The position numbers and the translations under genes were made by a program. From NCBI GenBank assembly GCA_963761475.1, contig CAVXGT010000015.1, forward strand, positions 248,001 to 312,000: a stretch of 64,000 nucleotides of DNA, given 5' to 3'. The notes below the pieces were generated by a model, which saw only the letters and a list, made by a program, of their open reading frames with translations, searched no databases and was not told the origin of the DNA. Source of the DNA: Ga0077555 sp963761475. GTDB lineage: Bacteria; Pseudomonadota; Alphaproteobacteria; Rhizobiales; Hyphomicrobiaceae. Of the stretch, positions 34,928 to 42,975 are shown piece after piece. Each line of letters opens with the position of its first letter. The stretch's first letter is position 1.

Positions 34928-36451
34928 TCAGTCGAGGAGCAACGACCGACCCGTCATCTCGGAGGGTTGGGCCACGCCCATCAAGGCCAGCAGCGTCGGG
35001 GCGAGATCGGCGAGCCTGCCGCCGTCTTGCAAACGGGCGCCTTGCGGTCCGCCAGCCAGAATGAGAGGCACCACGTTGGTCGTGTGCGAGGTGTGAGGGC
35101 CACCCGTCTCGGGGTCGAGCATGAGCTCGCAGTTGCCGTGGTCTGCCGTTACAAGCATGGCGCCGCCTGCCTCAGCTATGGCATCGGCAATGTCGCCGAG
35201 GCAGCGGTCGACGGTCTCCACCGCCTTGATCGCTGCCGGCAGGCTGCCGGTGTGGCCGACCATATCGGGATTGGCGAAGTTGAGGACGATCAGGTCGAAC
35301 TTGCCTGAGCGAATCGCCGCCACGGCTTTTTCACCAAGCTCCGGCGCCGACATCTCGGGCTGCAGGTCGTAGGTCGCGACCTTGGGCGAGGGCACGAGGA
35401 TGCGCTCCTCGCCCGGGTAGGGCTGCTCCTGGCCGCCCGAAAAGAAATAGGTGACGTGGGGGTACTTCTCGGTTTCGGCCATGCGCACCTGGGTGCGGCC
35501 GGCCTTGGCCGCCGTCTCGCCGAGCCCCATGCGCAATTCCTCGCGCGGGAATAAGGTGGCGACGAGGGGATCGAGGACGGCACCATAGGAGGCCATGCCG
35601 GCTGCGGCGACAAAGTTGCGCCGTGTCTTGCGCGGGAAACCGTCGAAGTCCGCGACCAAGAGGGCTGCGAGGATCTCGCGGGCGCGATCGGCCCGGAAGT
35701 TGATGCAGACGATGGCGTCGCCATCCTTCATGCCCTTGTAACCGGCGATGACGGAGGGGGGCACGAACTCGTCGAACTTGCCATCGGCGTAGGCGGCCGC
35801 GATCGCGGCGGCGGGGGTGGCGAAGGGAGCGCCCACGCCATCCACTAGCAGATCATAGGCCTTCTCGACGCGATCCCAGCGCTTATCGCGGTCCATGGCA
35901 AAGTAGCGACCGCAGACCGTCGCCACGGGCACTTCGGGTGGCAAAGCTGCGGCAAGGCGGGTCAGATCGTCGCCGGCCGATTGGGGTGGGGTGTCGCGGC
36001 CATCGGTGAAGGCATGGACGACAGCGGGGAGGCCGTCGGCGACAAGGCAACGGGCGATGGCTGCGGCATGGGCCTGGTGGGAATGGACGCCGCCGGGCGA
36101 GATAAGGCCCACGATGTGGCAGGTGCCGCCGCTGGCCTTGAGCCTGGCCGGAAGGCCGCTCTCGCGCAGAAGCCTGGAGATGCTGCCGTCAGCGACGGCC
36201 TGGTCGATGCGGGGGAGGTCCTGCATGACGATACGGCCAGCGCCAATGTTGAGGTGACCGACCTCGGAATTGCCCATCTGGCCTTCGGGGAGGCCGACAT
36301 CGAGGCCCGACGTCTTCAGGAAGGCGTGCGGGGCTGTTGCCCACAACCGGTCGAAGGTCGGCGTGTTGCCCAGGCGGACGGCGTTGTCGGCTTCATCCTC
36401 GCGCCAGCCCCAGCCGTCGAGGACAACCAGCATCACGGGACGGGGGGCCAT
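34928..36451 (-). CDS. gpmI: 2,3-bisphosphoglycerate-independent phosphoglycerate mutase
   Basis: 507 residues. GpmI interconverts 3- and 2-phosphoglycerate with two manganese ions. The nucleophile Ser is in MGNSEVGHLNIGAGR near residue 62; VLDGWGWRE holds the first metal Asp, FTDGRDTPPQSA, NFRADRAREI, NFANPDMVGHTG and VTADHGNCE complete the alkaline-phosphatase-like site. The ATG complementing 36449-36451 has AAGGAG 9 nt upstream; an ATG three codons earlier directly abuts that site and is less likely. It stands alone, in front of an unusual set of intergenic hairpins at 36566-36650. Confidence 0.95.
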   Translation of the reverse strand: MAPRPVMLVVLDGWGWREDEADNAVRLGNTPTFDRLWATAPHAFLKTSGLDVGLPEGQMGNSEVGHLNIGAGRIVMQDLPRIDQAVADGSISRLLRESGLPARLKASGGTCHIVGLISPGGVHSHQAHAAAIARCLVADGLPAVVHAFTDGRDTPPQSAGDDLTRLAAALPPEVPVATVCGRYFAMDRDKRWDRVEKAYDLLVDGVGAPFATPAAAIAAAYADGKFDEFVPPSVIAGYKGMKDGDAIVCINFRADRAREILAALLVADFDGFPRKTRRNFVAAAGMASYGAVLDPLVATLFPREELRMGLGETAAKAGRTQVRMAETEKYPHVTYFFSGGQEQPYPGEERILVPSPKVATYDLQPEMSAPELGEKAVAAIRSGKFDLIVLNFANPDMVGHTGSLPAAIKAVETVDRCLGDIADAIAEAGGAMLVTADHGNCELMLDPETGGPHTSHTTNVVPLILAGGPQGARLQDGGRLADLAPTLLALMGVAQPSEMTGRSLLLD

Positions 36452-36803
36452 GGGTTGCATCTCCTTCGTTGCGGCAGTGCCGGCATGACAGTTCGTGTGC
36501 GCAGAGGAAGACGATCGGAGCCGGTTTTTCAAGGGCAAAGCACTGAAATGCGTCAACGGGGCTGTCGCGACCGTAGAAGGTCGCGCCGATGGCGCGAATG
36601 GGCTGCCGCCCATGCCCGCTTGGGGGATGGCTCCCCCAAACCCCCTCCTTTTATCGCGGCGCCTTCAGATGCCCACCTTCGGCATCCCGCGCGTGGAGAT
36701 GAAGAGCACGCCGGGCGGGGGGCCGCCCTGTCCTGCTTTCCAAGCCTTGGTGAACTGGCCTAAGCTTTGCCGACAACAAGCCTTCAGCCGCAGGAGAGCG
36801 CCC
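36452..36803. other. Intergenic region between gpmI and the zinc alcohol dehydrogenase
   Basis: A 352-bp divergent region without a supported gene. Its central part (36566-36650) is a series of hairpins described separately. CAGGAG, the ribosome site of the dehydrogenase, lies at its right end. Confidence 0.4.
36566..36654 (+). other. Structured intergenic element of four hairpins ending in a T-rich tail
   Basis: On the plus strand: CGCGACC-GTAGAA-GGTCGCG (36566-36585); CGCGCC-GAT-GGCGCG (36582-36596... using 36581-36596), which shares bases with the first and so excludes it; ATGGGC-TGCC-GCCCAT (36598-36613); and TTGGGGGA-TGGC-TCCCCCAA (36620-36639), followed by ACCCCCTCCTTTTATC. The last looks like an intrinsic terminator, and the overlapping first two hairpins could switch. 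It may be a small RNA, a leader of the dehydrogenase gene, or one copy of a palindromic intergenic repeat family. Confidence 0.45.
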
Positions 36804-37916
36804 ATGAAAGCCGCCGTGATGTACGAAGCGCACAAGCCGCTCGTGATCGAGGACATCGACGTCAAGAAGCCCGGGCCGCATGAGGTTTTGATCCGCACGG
36901 CCTTTGCGGGGCTCTGCCATTCGGACCTGCATTTCATCGAGGGTCTTTATCCGCACCCGTTACCGGTGGTGCTCGGCCACGAGTCGGCGGGCGTGGTCGA
37001 GGAAGTGGGCTCCGAAGTCACATACGTGAAGAAGGGCGACCACGTCATCACGTGCCTCTCGGTGTTCTGCGGCGCCTGCGAGAACTGCACCTCGGGCCGC
37101 CCGGTGATCTGCACCGACACCAACGTCAAGATGCTGCCCGGCGAGGCGCGCCGCCTGTCGAAGGCCGGCAACACAGTGCACACGTTCGCCAACCTCTCTG
37201 GCTATGCCGAGATGATGCTCGTGCACGAGCACGCAGTGGTGCATATCGACAAGGATTTCCCGCTGGACCGGGCGGCGCTGATCGGCTGCGGCGTCATCAC
37301 CGGGTTCGGTGCTGCCGTCAACACGGCGAAGGTGGCGCCAGGCGAGACGGTTGCGATCTTCGGCTGCGGCGGCGTCGGCATGTCGGCCTTGAACGGCGCG
37401 GCTGTCGCCGGCGCGGGGCGCATCTTCGCGGTCGACACCAATCCGGCCAAGCTGCAGCTCGCCGCCAAGATCGGCGCCACCGACCTCATCAACCCGGCCA
37501 ACGGCGATCCAGTCGAGCAGATCCGCGCGGCGATGGGCGGCAAGCCGTCGGACGGCGTACATCACGCCATCGAGTGCCTGGGCCTCAAGATCACGGCCGA
37601 GCAGTGCTTCAAGGTGCTGCGCCACGGCGGCACGGCGACCATCGTCGGCATGGTGCCGTTCGGGCAGAACCTCGAGATCCACGGCGCCGACTTCCTGCGC
37701 GAGAAGCGTATCCAGGGCTCCTCGATGGGCTCCAACCGGTTCCGCACGGACATGCCGCGGTTGATGGAGTTCTACCGGCGCGGTAAATTGCATCTCGATG
37801 ATTTCGTCTCGGCCCATATCAAGCTCGAGGAGATCAACGAGGGCTTCAAGAACATGAAGGCCGGCAAGGTGGTGCGCTCCGTGATCGACTTCGGCGTGGT
37901 GAAGGCGAAGCCGTAA
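36804..37916 (+). CDS. Zinc-dependent alcohol dehydrogenase (MDR family)
   Basis: 370 residues of the zinc medium-chain dehydrogenase family, class III-like. The catalytic zinc ligands are in AGLCHSDLHFIEG (Cys near 38) and LGHESAGVVEEVG (His near 60), with Cys near 170 in LIGCGVITGFGA. The structural zinc lobe is CGACENCTSGRPVIC. The nucleotide motif is IFGCGGVGMSAL, and AVDTN suggests NAD. ATG 36804 follows CAGGAGAGCG. It is similar in layout to the second dehydrogenase at 55059; they share many blocks and are probably paralogues for different alcohols or aldehydes. Confidence 0.92.
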   Translation: MKAAVMYEAHKPLVIEDIDVKKPGPHEVLIRTAFAGLCHSDLHFIEGLYPHPLPVVLGHESAGVVEEVGSEVTYVKKGDHVITCLSVFCGACENCTSGRPVICTDTNVKMLPGEARRLSKAGNTVHTFANLSGYAEMMLVHEHAVVHIDKDFPLDRAALIGCGVITGFGAAVNTAKVAPGETVAIFGCGGVGMSALNGAAVAGAGRIFAVDTNPAKLQLAAKIGATDLINPANGDPVEQIRAAMGGKPSDGVHHAIECLGLKITAEQCFKVLRHGGTATIVGMVPFGQNLEIHGADFLREKRIQGSSMGSNRFRTDMPRLMEFYRRGKLHLDDFVSAHIKLEEINEGFKNMKAGKVVRSVIDFGVVKAKP

Positions 37917-37933
37917 CAGCATCAGGCCCAAGT

Positions 37934-38002
37934 GTTGGGTTACGCGCGGCTCTGGTGGCAGCGTTCATCGCTGGCCTCCGGGGCCGCGCTAACCCAACCT
38001 AC
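37934..38002. repeat. REPIN (paired REP palindrome), copy 1
   Basis: GTTGGGTTACGCGCGGC (37934-37950) and, inverted, GCCGCGCTAACCCAACCTAC (37983-38002), with 32 bp between. Same arms as at 38736-38804 and in the array at 39359. Such GTTGGGTTA palindromes are REP sequences mobilised by RAYT transposases, one of which is encoded 0.8 kb away. Confidence 0.85.
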
Positions 38003-38026
38003 GTCCTGGCTCTTTCCGGGATTCCA

Positions 38027-38713
38027 ATGACTCGATATTTCAAAATCGGGCACGATTCATTCTTTTGGCGAGGCACTCCGTGGGGAAAGGGCGTTGCATA
38101 TGGCGTCTGTTATGATTCCTGCACCGCGTGCGAACGTCAGATTCCTCGGTATGCCGATGACAGGCGAATTGGCATCACATTGGACCCAAGGAAGGGAACG
38201 TTTTGGCCCGATGTAATCGGCTCGGCTTTTTCGTTCTGTATTTGGTCCGAGCGAGCAGTCTCGGCTTGGAACAGCCAAGGGTGGCCAAGCCTGCCGCTTG
38301 GCGACATTGAAATCGTAGGCAACATTCCGGCCAAATTGCGCAAGGTGCCTTCTGGTAGGTATTTCTGGATCGATGGCGCCCAGTTATTCCGCGCGAAGCT
38401 GAATTATGAGAGGTCAGGATTCGTTAACGCTGAAGAATGCTCGGTGTGCGGTGGCGTGAATTACGATGTCTCTGCCACATACGATCGACAGAGAACTTCG
38501 CCGCGACCACGATATACGTTTGAAGTTCTGCCTGCCGATGCCGGTCATCTGTTTACTGCCACGATGTCCCCACACATGTTCTTTTGTACCGGAGCGCTCG
38601 TAGACTTAGCTCGGCAATTCGAGTTAACGAATTTCAGGTTCATAGCATTCGAGTATGGCGTAGCCTACGCCGGCAAGGACTTGCGGTATTTAGCGGGGAA
38701 CATGACAAGATAG
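38027..38713 (+). CDS. Double-CXXC protein, SitI6-like immunity family candidate
   Basis: 228 residues of a soluble protein with two zinc-knuckle pairs, CTACER near residue 33 and CSVCGG near residue 138. The segment WPDVIGSAFSFCIWSER recalls the double-CXXCG family first seen as paralogues in Myxococcus, which includes the immunity protein SitI6. The assignment is from memory of that pattern and is moderate. The gene is clearly less GC-rich than its neighbours, uses more A/T-ending codons, has only a weak GGG before its ATG, and lies exactly between two REPIN copies beside a RAYT gene. That suggests acquisition. No toxin gene is visible next to it. Confidence 0.55.
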   Translation: MTRYFKIGHDSFFWRGTPWGKGVAYGVCYDSCTACERQIPRYADDRRIGITLDPRKGTFWPDVIGSAFSFCIWSERAVSAWNSQGWPSLPLGDIEIVGNIPAKLRKVPSGRYFWIDGAQLFRAKLNYERSGFVNAEECSVCGGVNYDVSATYDRQRTSPRPRYTFEVLPADAGHLFTATMSPHMFFCTGALVDLARQFELTNFRFIAFEYGVAYAGKDLRYLAGNMTR

Positions 38714-38735
38714 CAAGACACACGCACCATTGTTT

Positions 38736-38804
38736 GTAGGTTGGGTTAGCGCGGCCGGTGGCGGGGCGGCTTTCCCGCAAGATTGGCGCCGCGCGTAACC
38801 CAAC
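38736..38804. repeat. REPIN (paired REP palindrome), copy 2
   Basis: GTAGGTTGGGTTAGCGCGGCC (38736-38756) and, inverted, GCCGCGCGTAACCCAAC (38788-38804). It is in the opposite orientation to copy 1 and lies between the 3' ends of the double-CXXC gene and the RAYT gene. Confidence 0.85.
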
Positions 38805-38806
38805 GG

Positions 38807-39346
38807 CTATTCACCACGCGCCCAATCGGGAAGCGGGGGCATTTCGTCAGAGCCCCACCAGTTATCGTATCGGCCTTTCGATACCCAATCGGAAAACGTC
38901 GAATGCGGCCAATCGGCGGGTCGCGCCGCCAAACCATGTTTCACGGGATTGTAGTGAATGTAATCGAGGTGCATTTGGAAATCCCGCTCGTCGCGGATGA
39001 CGTGCTCCCAATAGCGCCGCTGCCAGATATCGCGCTCGCCTTTGCGGAGACGGCTTGGGCTCGATGACGCTTCCGGTCCGGCCAGCTCCTTGGTAACGCG
39101 GGTCTTGATGAGACGGATGCGTGTCGCGTAGTCGCTGTCACCGTCCGGCAGCGTCCAGAGTGCGTGGAGATGATCAGGCAGAATGACTTCGGCTTCGACG
39201 ATGAAGGGCCGCCGACGCGCGTAGGAGGCAACAGCGTCCCGCCATCGACGCACGTTCTCCGGCGCGACGAATAGTGGCCTGCGTTCGTGCGCGACGAGCG
39301 TGAAGAAATATGTTGCTCCGGGCACAGTCGCCCGTCGGTAGCGCAT
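38807..39346 (-). CDS. REP-associated tyrosine transposase (RAYT)
   Basis: 179 residues of the IS200/IS605-like Y1 transposase family that is tied to REP sequences (TnpA-REP). The HUH motif is ILPDHLHALWTLP with His59 and His61. The catalytic Tyr lies in YIHYNPVKHGL near residue 129-132, and WQRRYWEHVIRDERDF before it is characteristic. RAYTs nick and mobilise REP hairpins but are single-copy, vertically kept housekeeping-like genes and do not themselves spread as insertion sequences. Three sets of REP sequences surround it (37934, 38736 and the 107-bp array starting 13 bp upstream), as expected for an active partner. Confidence 0.93.
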   Translation of the reverse strand: MRYRRATVPGATYFFTLVAHERRPLFVAPENVRRWRDAVASYARRRPFIVEAEVILPDHLHALWTLPDGDSDYATRIRLIKTRVTKELAGPEASSSPSRLRKGERDIWQRRYWEHVIRDERDFQMHLDYIHYNPVKHGLAARPADWPHSTFSDWVSKGRYDNWWGSDEMPPLPDWARGE

Positions 39347-39358
39347 GAATATTTGCCC

Positions 39359-39746
39359 GTTGGGTTACGCGCGAATGGGTGTCGGAAACATACAATGAGC
39401 GCCGGGGCCGCGCTAACCCAACCTACACTGCGCAAGCAAACGAAGTGACCGGAGTCAGCTTTGCCGTTGGGTTACGCGCGGATGGGTGTCGGAAACATAC
39501 AATGAGCGCCGGGGCCGCGCTAACCCAACCTACACTGCGCAAGCAAACGAAGTGACCGGAGTCAGCTTTGCCGTTGGGTTACGCGCGGATGGGTGTCGGA
39601 AACATACAATGAGCGCCGGGGCCGCGCTAACCCAACCTACACTGCGCAAGCAAACGAAGTGGCCGGAGGCGGCTTTGCCGTTGGGTTACGCGCGGATGGA
39701 CGTCAGAAGCCTACAACGAACGCTTCGGCCGCGCCAACCCAACCTA
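39359..39746. repeat. Tandem REPIN array, 107-bp unit
   Basis: Three full 107-bp units begin at 39359, 39466 and 39573, and a partial, more diverged fourth runs from 39680 to 39746. Each unit has GTTGGGTTACGCGCG, about 34 bp, then the inverted GCCGCGCTAACCCAACCTAC, and a 39-bp spacer (ACTGCGCAAGCAAACGAAGT onward). The first three are nearly identical, so duplication is recent. The array lies directly upstream of the RAYT gene; short in-frame peptides it encodes are by-products. Confidence 0.95.
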
Positions 39747-39788
39747 CAATCTTGGATCCCAGATTCGCGCCAACCAACGTCTGTTGGC

Positions 39789-40721
39789 TCACACCTTCGC
39801 AATCACCTTCTGGCCAAATTCCATCAGGCGCTCCTCGAGGTTGCCGGCCTGGCGACCGGCGAGCGTGGTGGCGCCCTGGGTGGCGCCGACGGGCGGGCCG
39901 TCCATGAAGGCCGTCACCGGCAGGACGACGCGGGACACTCCGCGCGCTTTGGCCTCGCGCACCGCGGCAAGCGGATCGCCGCCCGCCCCCGGCAATGCGC
40001 CCGGACACCCGGTCGTCACCTCGATGGCTGCGGGGTCCCTGCCATGCTCCCGCGCAGTGCGTTGCATCAACTGGAGCAGTGGCTCGAGCGCGACGGCAGC
40101 GCCTGTCGCGGGAAAGAAGCCATCACCGAGACGGCCCGCCCGTCTAGCGGCGATCTCGGAATGACCGCCGATAATGAAGGGTATGCGGCCGTTCACGGGC
40201 TTCGGATTGCAGCTCATGCCCTCGAAGGAGACGAAATCGCCCTTGAAGCTGGCGTCGTCCTTTGCCCAAAGCGCGCGCAAAGCGGCGATGTACTCGTCTG
40301 CGCGAGCGCCGCGCCGCTCGAAGGGCACGCCGATCGCCTCGAACTCTTCCTTGAGCCAGCCGACACCGATGCCGAGATCGATGCGCCCGCCGCTCATATA
40401 ATCGAGGGTGGCGAGTTCCTTGGCCAGCACGACGGGATTGCGCTGAGGCAGGATCAGGATGCCGGTCAGGAAGCGCAAGCGGGTGGTCACGGCGGCGGCG
40501 AACGCCATCCAGATCAAGGGATCGGGCAGCTTGGTCTCCGGCCCGCCCGGCAGGCGGCCGGTGGGGGCGTAGGGATAGCGCGAGGTATAGGTCGTCGGCC
40601 AGACGACGTGCTCGATGACGACCAGCGATTCGAAGCCGGCCGCCTCGGCGGCCAAGGCCAATCGCTTTGCCGCGTCGGCTTCGGGAAAGTTCGAGTTGGC
40701 GAAATGCAGGGCGAATTTCAT
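39789..40721 (-). CDS. LLM class F420/flavin-dependent oxidoreductase
   Basis: 310 residues, luciferase-like monooxygenase fold of the TIGR03619-type group. Visible blocks are ALAAEAAGFESLVVIEHVVWP (part: GFESLVVIEHVVWP) near residue 28, TTRLRFLTGILILPQRNPVVLAKELATLD (part: LPQRNPVVLAKELATLD), GIGVGWLKEEFEAIG and PFIIGGHSEIAARRAGRLGDGFFP (part: GGHSEIAARRAG). Uses F420 or FMN; the substrate is unknown. It lies just downstream of the REPIN array and is divergent from the DapA-family gene. Confidence 0.88.
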   Translation of the reverse strand: MKFALHFANSNFPEADAAKRLALAAEAAGFESLVVIEHVVWPTTYTSRYPYAPTGRLPGGPETKLPDPLIWMAFAAAVTTRLRFLTGILILPQRNPVVLAKELATLDYMSGGRIDLGIGVGWLKEEFEAIGVPFERRGARADEYIAALRALWAKDDASFKGDFVSFEGMSCNPKPVNGRIPFIIGGHSEIAARRAGRLGDGFFPATGAAVALEPLLQLMQRTAREHGRDPAAIEVTTGCPGALPGAGGDPLAAVREAKARGVSRVVLPVTAFMDGPPVGATQGATTLAGRQAGNLEERLMEFGQKVIAKV

Positions 40722-40888
40722 GACGGCGATCCTTCCCGTGATCCGGGCGGCCAGCCCTGACCTTTGGTCCTTTGGGAATGCTAATCTGCCTCACCGACTT
40801 GCGCCAGCCACGGGACCAATCGACTATTGCGCGCGTCAGCACTCTAAGCGAGAAGGCTGAAACGCTATCCAACTCGCTCGGAGGCTCT

Positions 40889-41839
40889 ATGACCGCCCTT
40901 CTCTCCGCCGACGCCAAGGGTGTCTATGTGATCGCGGCGACGCCGTTTCGTGACGATGGCGCCATCGACGACGCCTCGATCGACAGCCTCGTCGAGTTCT
41001 ATGCCCGCTGCGGCGTCGACGGGATGACCATCCTCGGCGTCATGGGCGAGTTCCAGAAACTCTCCGAAACGGAAACGCTGGCGGTGGCAAAGCGCTTCAT
41101 CAAGGCTACGGACGGCCGCTTCCCGATCGTAGTCGGTGTCTCAAACCCCGGCACGGACCAGCTCGTCAGGCTGGCCGGAGGTGCCATGGAAGCGGGTGCA
41201 GCGGGCGTCATGATGATGCCGATCGCGGGCCTCAAGACCGACGAAGCGGTGGAGGCCTACACCGCCGGCGTACTCGGCGCCCTCGGCGGCTCGATCCCCG
41301 TTTGCTACCAGGACTACCCGCAACTTTCGGGCGTGTGGTTCTCGGTTTCCTGCTTCGCGCGCCTGGTCGACCGTTTTCCGCAGATCGTGATGTTCAAGCA
41401 CGAGGAGGCACCGGGCTTGAGGAAGCTCTCCGGAATCCGTGCGGCCTGCGACGGGGTTGCGCGGCGGCGAATCTCAATCCTGTGCGGCAATGGCGGCATC
41501 CACCTGCCGCAAGAGTATATCCGTGGCGCGGACGGGGCGATGACGGGCTTCGCCTTCCCGGAGATGCTGGTGCGCATGGACCGGCTCTACCAAATGGGTG
41601 AGGCGGAGGCAGCCGAGGACCTCTACGACCAGTACCTGCCGGTCATCCGGCACGAATTGCAGCCGGGAATCGGGCTTGCCATCCGTAAGGAAATCCTGAG
41701 GCGGCGTGGAGCTATTCGCTCGGCGGCTGTGCGGGCGCCAGGCCCCAAGCTCGATGCGACGGACATAGCGGAGCTGGACGCCTTGCTCGGCCGCCTCGTG
41801 CGGCGGTCAGGCCAACCGCTGACGTTGGGGCCGGCCTAA
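40889..41839 (+). CDS. Dihydrodipicolinate synthase (DapA) family lyase
   Basis: 316 residues forming the class I aldolase barrel of the DapA/NanA family. The Schiff-base Lys is in VMFKHEEAPG near residue 170; the partner Tyr is in VCYQDYP near 140 and the first strand holds VIAATPFRDDG. GVMGEFQKLSETE replaces the G-T-T-G-E motif of true DapA, so this is more likely a catabolic aldolase or dehydratase than the lysine enzyme. ATG 40889 has GGAGG 5 nt upstream. The fpr gene follows 177 bp later. Confidence 0.85.
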   Translation: MTALLSADAKGVYVIAATPFRDDGAIDDASIDSLVEFYARCGVDGMTILGVMGEFQKLSETETLAVAKRFIKATDGRFPIVVGVSNPGTDQLVRLAGGAMEAGAAGVMMMPIAGLKTDEAVEAYTAGVLGALGGSIPVCYQDYPQLSGVWFSVSCFARLVDRFPQIVMFKHEEAPGLRKLSGIRAACDGVARRRISILCGNGGIHLPQEYIRGADGAMTGFAFPEMLVRMDRLYQMGEAEAAEDLYDQYLPVIRHELQPGIGLAIRKEILRRRGAIRSAAVRAPGPKLDATDIAELDALLGRLVRRSGQPLTLGPA

Positions 41840-41922
41840 CAGGGTCGGCTTTGCCGGGCGCTCGATCGGGCGCGCCGGGCACGTTTGGGGTGATGCGGAG
41901 CGCGCGCAGGCCGCGCCTGCCG

Positions 41923-41938
41923 CTTGACATCGGTCAAG
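41923..41938 (+). promoter_or_regulatory. FNR/FixK-type palindrome upstream of fpr
   Basis: CTTGAC-ATCG-GTCAAG is a perfect palindrome and matches the TTGA-N6-TCAA consensus of FNR/FixK/Anr regulators. It lies about 80 bp before the fpr start and contains a TTGACA that could also act as a -35 box. Oxygen- or redox-dependent control of fpr is the inference. Confidence 0.5.
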
Positions 41939-42016
41939 TCTCAGGCCCCTGTAGCCCCTATGGTGCGGCGCAGCAAATCCTCCGTGCGCCAACTGAAACC
42001 ATGGACCAGCCTGCTG

Positions 42017-42844
42017 ATGCCTGAAAATTCCAACGCGCCCCTCGCTGCACCGCAAACCGCCCGCAAACCGCAGAGTTCGATGCGCCAAGAGCAGGTGCTC
42101 GAGGTTCGCCACTACACCGATACGCTGTTTTCGTTTCGTACGACGCGCGACCCGGGTCTGCGCTTTGAAAGCGGCCAGTTCGTCATGCTCGGACTCGAGG
42201 TCGACGGGCGGCCGTTGTTGCGCGCCTACAGCATCGCCAGCGCGATCTACGAGGACTGGCTCGAGTTCTACAGCATCAAGGTGCCGGGTGGGCCGCTCAC
42301 ATCCAGGCTGCAACACATCCAGCCCGGCGACCAGGTTCTGGTCGGCGGCAAGCCAACGGGGACGCTTCTGCTCGGCAACCTGACGCCCGCGCCACGGCTG
42401 TGGCTACTCGGCACGGGAACCGGCTTTGCACCGTTCGCAAGCCTGATCCGGGATCCGGAGGCTTATGAGCGGTTCGAGCAGGTGATCGTGGTCGAGGGGT
42501 GCCGGACGGTGGCCGAACTCGACTATCCGACTGAAGTGGTGATGGCCGTGCGCCAGCACGAATACCTCGGGGAGGTCGCATCCCACCAGCTCCTCTACCA
42601 TGCCACGGTGACGCGAGAGGCCTACCACAACCAGGGGCGCATCACCGATCTGCTGCGTTCTGGAGAGCTGGCAACCGGGCTCGGGCTGCCGCCACTCGAT
42701 CCCAATGCCGACCGGGTCATGATCTGCGGCAACACCGACATGCTGCGCGAACTCAAGGACTTGCTGGAGGCGGGCGGGTTTGCGGAAGGTTCCAGCGGGG
42801 AACCCGGCCAGTTCGTGATCGAGCGGGCCTTCGTCGAGCGTTAA
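42017..42844 (+). CDS. fpr: Ferredoxin-NADP reductase, bacterial Fpr type
   Basis: 275 residues. Fpr moves electrons between NADPH and ferredoxin or flavodoxin. The FAD motif R-x-Y-S is RAYSIAS, followed by LEFYSIKVPGGPLTSRL; the NADP motif is LLGTGTGFAPFASLIRD and the family ending is FVIERAFVER. The N-terminal 20 residues are an extra polar stretch, so the start may be later. It is unrelated in fold to the second reductase at 20663. An FNR/FixK-like site lies upstream. Confidence 0.93.
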   Translation: MPENSNAPLAAPQTARKPQSSMRQEQVLEVRHYTDTLFSFRTTRDPGLRFESGQFVMLGLEVDGRPLLRAYSIASAIYEDWLEFYSIKVPGGPLTSRLQHIQPGDQVLVGGKPTGTLLLGNLTPAPRLWLLGTGTGFAPFASLIRDPEAYERFEQVIVVEGCRTVAELDYPTEVVMAVRQHEYLGEVASHQLLYHATVTREAYHNQGRITDLLRSGELATGLGLPPLDPNADRVMICGNTDMLRELKDLLEAGGFAEGSSGEPGQFVIERAFVER

Positions 42845-42975
42845 CGGCCACGAGGCCCGCATTTTCGATCTGCAGCACCCCGCCGACAAACCTTCTGGCG
42901 AAACGCGGATTGCCTTGGCCCGGACTGTGTCGATAATGGGCTCCAAAGCATTCCAGCTCTGGGAGGAGCCTTCTC

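Noticed and set aside
39359..39746. CRISPR-like array
   Set aside because: The units are tandem copies including the spacer, with internal inverted REP arms; a CRISPR has short repeats and differing spacers, and no cas gene is near.
39486..40760. Open frame with repeated peptides over the REPIN array
   Set aside because: The repeats are translations of the 107-bp DNA unit, and the rest is antisense to the LLM oxidoreductase.
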